A stretch of 12,346 nt of DNA from contig JAAMXP010001168.1 of assembly GCA_019693395.1 (NCBI GenBank), positions 1-12,346 of the forward strand. Direction: 5' to 3'. Source of the DNA: Ettlia oleoabundans. Taxonomy: Eukaryota > Chlorophyta > Chlorophyceae > Chlamydomonadales. The notes beneath the pieces were generated by a model. It did not search any database. It saw only the letters and a list, made by a program, of their open reading frames with translations, and was not told the origin of the DNA. Every line of letters starts with the position of its first letter. The stretch's first letter is position 1. Position numbers and translations under genes: made by a program. Shown here in pieces: positions 7,451 through 12,346 of the stretch.

Positions 7451-8628
7451 ATGACGACGTCGCAGAAGCATTCAAACTGGCAAGGGTTTACTCGAGTTAC
7501 CACGACCACAGAGGAGACGGCTCAAACCGCGTCCCAGCGACAATCTCGGCGCTTCTTGGGCCTATGGAAACTACAGGAGACTCTCACGACCGTCGAAACG
7601 AGTTACGCCTCGCACCGGACGGCGTCTGAACTCAGCCTGCTGCTGCACGTCCTACAGAGGTGGGCTAGGTGCCTTGCTTGCGCTTTGAGGGTGTCCAGTT
7701 TGCGTGCAAATGCCACATACGCGTCAGGAAACGGTCAGATTGTGAAGCACGCTGGTGCACCCGTCGTGGCCGCCTTTGCGTGCTGGCGGCCCGCCTGCTG
7801 CTGCTTGCTTTATAGCCCTACTGCATGTGCATGCATGAAGCTGTCGTGGCGGCAGATAAAACAGGCTGCCCCCAGCATTGCAGAAGGGGACCTGATGGTC
7901 AGCCTCCCAAAGGGCGCAGATGCCTTGGACCTGAGTCATAGCGGTGCTAGCGCTGTTTCCCGCCCATTCTCCCGCCACCCCGCCACCAGCCTTCAAAAGT
8001 CGCACCACCTCCTTGTCCTCACCCCCCACCGTGCCCCATGCCGCATTGCTCCCCATGCAGGCGCATCGTGCGCGGCAGCGGTCGCAGGCGTGTCTTGGAG
8101 GACACCCGCATTGAGCGCGCAGCTGTTCAGGACGCAAGGGGCCGCCTGCGCAGCGCCCGACACTCTGTCTATGCAGGCGATAGCCTAGTTCAAGAAGCCG
8201 CCGCTCTCTACATGCCGTCCAGCGTGACTTCCGCAGGCCTCGGTGGCTCGCCCTACAGCAGCCCGGCCGCCAGCAGCAGCACCGCAGCCAGTCAGGCAGC
8301 CAGCAGCACGGCTTTTGGCAGCAGCGCCAGCTCAGTGGCAGAGCGACGTGTGGCCTCCTCCTGCCCCTACAGTGCTGGCGCTGGCAGCAGCCGCACCACC
8401 AGCCCCTGGACCAGCCCTTGGACCAGCCCCCGAGCCAGCATCAGCTCTACAGCAGCAGACAGCACCAGCATTAGCACCAGCTGCGTGGCAGTGGGGTATG
8501 TGTTTGCCGACGGTAGGATGCGCTGGGGCGTGCTGAGCCGGCCGGAAGCGGTGGGGCTGCCTTGCCAGCGGGTGGGTACCCTACTGCCCAGCACCGTGAC
8601 AGGACAGGTTCTGCCGCCACCGTGGTAG
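7451..8628 (+). CDS. Hypothetical orphan protein, basic helical N-half and Ser/Thr/Ala-rich C-half (tentative model)
   Basis: Two exons are proposed: 7451-7659 and 8061-8628 (TAG). The join CTACAGAG|GTGGGC to CCCCATGCAG|GCGCATC is in phase and gives 258 residues. Residues about 33-120 are rich in Arg, Leu, Glu and Ala and look helical (RRFLGLWKLQETLTTVE, GRRRVLEDTRIERAAVQDAR). Residues 121-210 are Ser/Ala/Thr low complexity, including TSPWTSPWTSPR at 183-194. The last 48 residues (from CVAVGYVFADGRMRWG) are more ordered in composition. I do not recognise a domain. It faces gene 3 divergently. The single long intron, the choice of ATG at 7451 and the 3' end are all uncertain. A good donor (CAGCAG|GTATGA at 8773/8774) downstream hints that the real transcript may be longer. 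No TGTAA signal follows on the plus strand up to 10085. Confidence 0.4.
7660..8060 (+). other. Proposed 401-nt intron of the orphan gene
   Basis: It starts GTGGGC and ends CTCCCCATGCAG. A stretch at 7883-7950 could be mistaken for an exon (EGDLMVSLPKGADAL) but its phase does not fit either flanking exon. No RNA gene was recognised. Confidence 0.4.
8398..8433 (+). repeat. 12-nt in-frame tandem repeat encoding TSPW units
   Basis: Three units, ACCAGCCCCTGG, ACCAGCCCTTGG and ACCAGCCCCCGA, encode TSPW, TSPW and TSPR within the Ser-rich region of the orphan gene. The changes between the first two units are silent. Confidence 0.75.
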
Positions 8629-10085
8629 GCGGCATGCAGCCATCCGCCACTCTCCACCCCGTCAGCGCCACACCAGCTTGCACACCGCACTTTGTTGCGG
8701 GACCCCCCGGGCAGCATTCGGTTCATGCAGCCGCCGCCAGCAACACGCTCCCTGCGCCGCCGGAGCTCAGCAGGTATGACAGACACTTCTCAGTGCACAG
8801 CTACAGACCAGCTGTGTGATGTTAGTTTGCAGACGACGTGTTTCTCTCCCCGACCCCCATCCGCCGACGCGTCTGGGGCCTTGTCAGCTGTGCCGGCACC
8901 CCCCCTGTGCGCGACTGTGTCCCATGTGGAGGGTAAGCGATTTCCTGGTGAGCCACACCCACCAATGTACAAAGCACGATCCAGGAGCCTTCACATGAAC
9001 GGCTGCAGCCAGCCTGCTCGTACTTGCATTGCATGCTTTAACGTGCGCCCCCGCACCACCAACTATTTTCCTCATATCCTCATATGACGTTGATGCATTT
9101 TTCATTGCACACGTGCGTGACTTTCTTAAATGGAACCCTCCCTTTTCCCCTCAAAAGCCAACCTTTTTCTATTTTCATGTTTTGCCCACATCTACTGTTG
9201 CCAGTATGACACTGGCCCAAACTGCCCCTCCCCCACACTTTACTACCTTTCTTCACCCTTTTCCTTGTTGTGCACAAAGCAGACACCAAGGCCAGTCCCC
9301 CCCCCATGGTCTGCACAATGCCGCACTGGCTTCCTTGCACTCGCCCTTAACACAGTACTAGACCACTCTCCCAATGATGATACAAGATCATACACGACAA
9401 TTCCAATTGAATGAGCCTGTCACCCTGCCAACACCCTGTACCTAATCTCAAGACCCCCAACAAACGATGCTTTTCCACCTGCCTCACTGCCTTCTCGCCT
9501 TATGTCCATGTGTGCACCGTCACCTTTTTGCCTTACTAATTTGCCTCGATGCATGGGCTGTACCCCCTTCATTATTGTTCCCCCATGCATCTTCGGGGCC
9601 CCCCTTAGCTGAGTGATGAGATATACTTGTAGATAAATCCCTGCTTGTAGTTGCAAAATGTACTTAGAACAAAGCAAAAGGACAACAGGACAGGAGGAGA
9701 GACAGCAGAGAAAGCCTGGGTGGGCATCGCAAGGGAGAATCTTCACGAAGATACATTTGAGGTACATAGCGGGAAGAAGGAAGGGGGGGTGGGTGGAGAT
9801 GAACTGACAAGGCGGCAACCCAGCCAGGCCCTCACCGAAAGTCCGGCTTCAACCAGACTGCCTGCCCATTGGCTCACCGCACACAGCAGTCCCTGCCTGC
9901 TGCACTGCCTGGGCAGGCCTAGGCCAGCCTGGCGTAGATCAGTGCTGCTCCTTTCACGCTCAATGCCAAACCGCAATCCAGCAGGCCAATGCCGCGCCAG
10001 AAACCGGCTTGCAGCCCCATCACCTAGGCGGTGCTGGCCAGCCCAGCCCCCCGGCTGAAACCTGGCCGCCATATGGCGGGTGGGC
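8629..10085. other. 1.46-kb gap between convergent genes, no supported gene
   Basis: This stretch lies between the proposed plus-strand stop at 8628 and the minus-strand stop at 10086. From about 9050 to 9650 the plus strand is strongly pyrimidine-rich and AT-richer than the rest of the window, with many CCTTTT and TTTTCCCC runs. Open frames here are short, low in charge and unlike proteins. The right part (9650-10085) probably holds the 3' UTR of the sortilin gene. A downstream exon of the orphan gene may exist near 8720-8773 or up to 8819. No tRNA, rRNA or transposon end was recognised. Confidence 0.5.
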
Positions 10086-12313
10086 TCACCGGCCGGGCCC
10101 CGGGAAGAGCGGCGGCGAGCGATGGTCCTCTGGATCGACTTCCGCCAAAGGCTCAAAGTAAGCCGCCTCCGCCGCGCTGCGCTGCCGCACGCCAGAGAAC
10201 CGCACACGCAGCCAGTCCCAAGCTGCGATTACCTTGTCCAACACGACTTCAAACAGCACCGCCGCTGCACCCAGAACGGGAGCCAGCCGCTCGCCAATGG
10301 CGTCACGCGTGCCCGCCCGCAGGCACTGCGACCACACAACGCCCGTCACCGTCACAAGGATGCCTGCGGCGGCAGGGCAGGAGCAGGGGCAGGGTGAAGG
10401 CAGGGAGGTAGCATGGAGCAAAGTGCGGCAGGGACAAAGGAGGAGGAGGGCACATTTAAGATCCGTCCTTCGTTTTACTGGGGCAGTACGGGGTACACGC
10501 TCGGGATTACTGTTCCAGAAAGCAGCAGCATGACTGACAACAAGCAATCACGGGGGCTGAGGGTCGCAATTGCACGGCAGCCCAGCCCCCATACTGCCAC
10601 CTCACCAAATAGCCGCAGCGCGGGAAAGCAAGCAGGGCTGACGGCAGTGTGCGGGACTAGGGTAGCAATATGCCACCAGAGTGCAACAGCAGACCGCTTC
10701 CGTGTCCAAGGTGGCAGCTGTCCTCACCTGCCACCAGCACAAACAGGAAGAACTTCTTAATGAAGCTCCCGCCGCCACCACCGCTGGAACCACCACCGCT
10801 GCCACCTCCTCCGCCACCACCGCCTCCCCCGCCGCCCTGCTTGTGTCCCTTGCCGTCTGTGTCTGGGATCACCGCCTCCACAGCGGCGCAGCGGTCGCCA
10901 TGTACCAGGCGGCGGTTGGTGGTGCTGACGGCGTAGCCGCTGTTTTGCATGGACTGCAGGTAGGCAGGCAGGCAGGTAGGCGCGGTCAGGCGGGCGGGCA
11001 GGCAACCAGGCAAGTTGGGAAGGCGGGTGGGCAGGCAAGCGGGCACGTGGGCAGGCGGGCAGACAGGCGAGGTTTGCAGGAGGGAAGGAGGAACAGGAGC
11101 AAGGAGTCGAGTTGCAAGCATGAAACAAGAGGCACGTGGGCTTTGGAAATTATCAAGAACAAGTGTTGGCAGGGGCAGTGCAGCTGGATAACGGCCAAGG
11201 CAATGCCTGGCTTTGCGAGCCCAGGGGGCAGGACAAATAATCAGGCATACATCGGCAGCGGCTGTGCCGTGGCCACAAGTCCGGCGGGTATGATGCATGC
11301 AGGTGTGGGGCGGTGCCGCAGTCGCTCACCATGCAGGATCCGGAGCTGAGGTCTGGCATCTTAACGCAGGAGGTCCCGTCACGCTGGAAGCCGTACTCGC
11401 ACTCTGCAGGCAGCCAGGAAGATGGAAGGGGGTTCAGCAACACCGTCCTGTGCATCAACACGGGGGCCCGCCCGCAACTCCTTGAGGTCTTCTAGGGTTT
11501 GGCCAACAAACAATTGGAACTATCCTGGGTCTGGCCGGCCGGCAGAGAATATGTGGCTACTCAACGCCGCCACTAAATACCTCCTGCACCCACCTGTGTC
11601 TGCCAGCGTGCAGTTGCAGACCTCCTGCTGCGTCATGTTGATCTTATAGGAGGGGGTGTTGAAGCAGCCCACATCCCGCTTGCGGCGCTCCATGGTGTAT
11701 TTAGCGCCCAGCAGGCACGTATCTGGCTTGGGGACCAGCCAGGTCTCATAGTCTGCCGAACCAGGATCAGTGTTGCAGTCCTGTGGGTGTAAGATGGCAC
11801 GAGGTTGCAAGGTTACAATGGTAGGGAGTTATGGGTGTCGCATGGTATTCGTTGCGGCCCATAGGTGCGGATTGATGCAACTGTGTAGAGGTAAATGCCT
11901 CCAGGGCCCACCCACCTATCCTGCCAGTGTGCCACATGAGCATGATCTCTTTCCAATAGTGACGCTCAATTCCACAACCCCACAACCAACGTTGCCAAAT
12001 GAAAAGGGCCATCTTCACAACCTCACAACTACCGCAGCCGAATCAACAAGGCCGCCAACCCACCAATCCCAAGCAGCCCAGCCCACCATCAACCACCAGC
12101 TATGCCTGCCCACCCGACCACAACCAGCGACCGACGACCTTACACAACCCACCCACCCGCCAGTCTCCCTGCATCAGGTCCTTGACATCGATCGAAAACA
12201 TCTTGGCAGGGGGGGTGCCGCCGCCTGTGAACCCGCACTGCGGCCGCGTCTGGGTCTTCACACAGGCCTGGCCATGGACTAGGAACACATGGCCCTCAGC
12301 CTTGGGGTCAACC
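10086..12313 (-). CDS. VPS10: VPS10/sortilin-type sorting receptor, C-terminal part (continues off the right edge)
   Basis: Exons on the minus strand: 12313-12157, 11780-11594, 11403-11330, 10953-10728, 10363-10086 (TGA). All phases match; 306 residues are inside the window. Numbered from the first full codon, the fragment matches the VPS10/sortilin C-terminal region: FSIDVKDL (39-46), DYETWLVPKPDTCLLG (62-77), ERRKRDVGCF (83-92), CNCTLADTECEYGF (107-120) and SGYAVS...GDRC (144-161), with the expected Cys spacing. Two N-glycosylation sequons (NMT at 100, NCT at 108) are present. A Gly/Ser stalk (179-202) leads into one transmembrane helix (about 207-225), then an 80-residue tail holding YFEPLAEVDPEDH at 283-295. 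Such receptors carry lumenal cargo from the trans-Golgi to endosomes or vacuoles and are recycled. The 10-bladed propeller would lie upstream, outside the window. Confidence 0.87.
10364..10727 (-). other. Intron between the stalk/TM exon and the tail exon of the sortilin-like gene (364 nt)
   Basis: The donor GCAG|GTGAGG and acceptor CTGCCGCCGCAG|GC split a Gly codon inside the transmembrane helix. No other feature was seen in it. Confidence 0.8.
10766..10842 (-). repeat. GGN repeat encoding a Gly/Ser juxtamembrane stalk
   Basis: On the coding strand GGC/GGT/GGA codons repeat to encode G12, then S, G3, SS, G5, S, ending four residues before the transmembrane segment of the sortilin-like receptor. 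Codons are mixed rather than uniform, so the tract is not a simple fresh microsatellite. Confidence 0.85.
10958..11076. repeat. Degenerate tetranucleotide (GCAG/GCGG) minisatellite at an intron 3' end
   Basis: About 120 bp on the plus strand is built from GGCA, GGCG, GGTA and related 4-mers. On the coding strand this is a CCTG/CCCG/CCTA array ending TACCTGCAG at the acceptor of the sortilin exon starting at 10953. It gives a very long pyrimidine-rich tract. The rest of this 376-nt intron (10954-11329) shows nothing else. Confidence 0.85.
11781..12156 (-). other. Intron of the sortilin-like gene (376 nt)
   Basis: The donor CGG|GTGGGTGGG could also be used 4 nt later, but only the first site is phase 0 and yields GDWR-DCNTD. 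The acceptor is TTACACCCACAG|GAC. On the plus strand 12000-12155 is rich in CCA and ACC. No gene was recognised. Confidence 0.75.
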
Positions 12314-12335
12314 CTGAAAGAAGGGTGGTGTGGGA

Positions 12336-12346
12336 GGGGGGGGGGG
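12336..12346. repeat. Homopolymer G run at the right window edge
   Basis: At least 11 G in a row reach the window end. On the coding strand this is a C-run in the sortilin intron, before the acceptor CCCTTCTTTCAG at 12314. It may continue outside the window. Confidence 0.8.

Noticed and set aside
7883..7950. Candidate middle exon in the orphan gene intron (EGDLMVSLPKGADAL)
   Set aside because: Its acceptor would need phase 1, but the upstream exon ends in phase 2, and joining it leads to an early stop.
7724..8137. 137-aa minus-strand frame with many Cys
   Set aside because: Antisense to the proposed intron and exon of the orphan gene; no motif spacing of a zinc finger was found and no supporting neighbours.
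8367..8786. 139-aa minus-strand frame with Leu/Val-rich end
   Set aside because: It is the reverse complement of Ser/Thr/Ala codons in the orphan gene and has no start context or domain.
9420..9818. 132-aa minus-strand open frame with hydrophobic stretch
   Set aside because: It lies in the pyrimidine-skewed gap, has no family resemblance and no clear splice partners; hydrophobicity follows from base composition.
10954..11298. Open frame through the sortilin intron with repeated PACLPA-like units
   Set aside because: A period-4 nucleotide repeat gives a 12-nt, four-residue protein repeat in every frame. The intron borders are good and the intron length (376 nt) breaks the frame of the upstream exon, so this is not coding.
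1..12346. CRISPR arrays, insertion sequences, tRNA or rRNA genes, bacterial operons
   Set aside because: No regularly spaced repeats, inverted-repeat-bounded transposase, tRNA-like cloverleaf or rRNA segment was seen; the window reads as intron-rich nuclear eukaryotic DNA.

Overview
The window looks like nuclear DNA of a green alga (Chlorophyta; Sphaeropleales, Chlamydomonadales or Trebouxiophyceae are all possible). It is GC-rich, and its genes are cut by many short spliceosomal introns (65-417 nt) with phase-matched GT-AG borders plus one GC-AG intron. CAG/CTG microsatellites encode Ala, Gln, Pro and Gly tracts. One TGTAA motif, the usual chlorophyte poly(A) signal, lies just past a stop codon. 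All recognised products are eukaryotic housekeeping proteins. Nothing bacterial, viral or transposon-like was seen, and the species cannot be named from the sequence.

Layout, left to right. (1) 35-2655, minus strand: 5' part of a SURP + CID protein, the N-terminal arrangement of the CHERP splicing factor; it runs off the left edge. (2) 3024-5162, minus: a complete five-exon TMEM115 (DUF1751) Golgi membrane protein, modelled at 336 aa. (3) 5552-7178, minus: a complete four-exon multi-pass membrane protein of about 390 aa that I do not recognise. (4) 7451-8628, plus: a tentative two-exon gene for an orphan protein with a basic helical N-terminal half and a Ser/Thr/Ala-rich C-terminal half. It is divergent from gene 3 across a 272-bp spacer. 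(5) 8629-10085: a long gap without a convincing gene, with a pyrimidine-rich core, between the convergent 3' ends of genes 4 and 5. (6) 10086-12313, minus: the 3' five exons of a VPS10/sortilin-type sorting receptor (Cys-rich lumenal C-terminal part, Gly-rich stalk, transmembrane helix, cytosolic tail), continuing off the right edge.

Genes 2 and 5 both belong to Golgi or endosomal membrane traffic, and gene 1 to pre-mRNA processing. I see no sign of an operon or gene cluster; the order looks like ordinary algal nuclear gene order. Exon borders were set by hand from splice consensus, reading phase and family resemblance. The least certain are the first donor of gene 3 and the structure of gene 4. 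I did not find a convincing new multi-gene system. The best leads are the unrecognised membrane protein, the sortilin tail, the GC-AG intron inside the CID, and microsatellites placed at splice sites.
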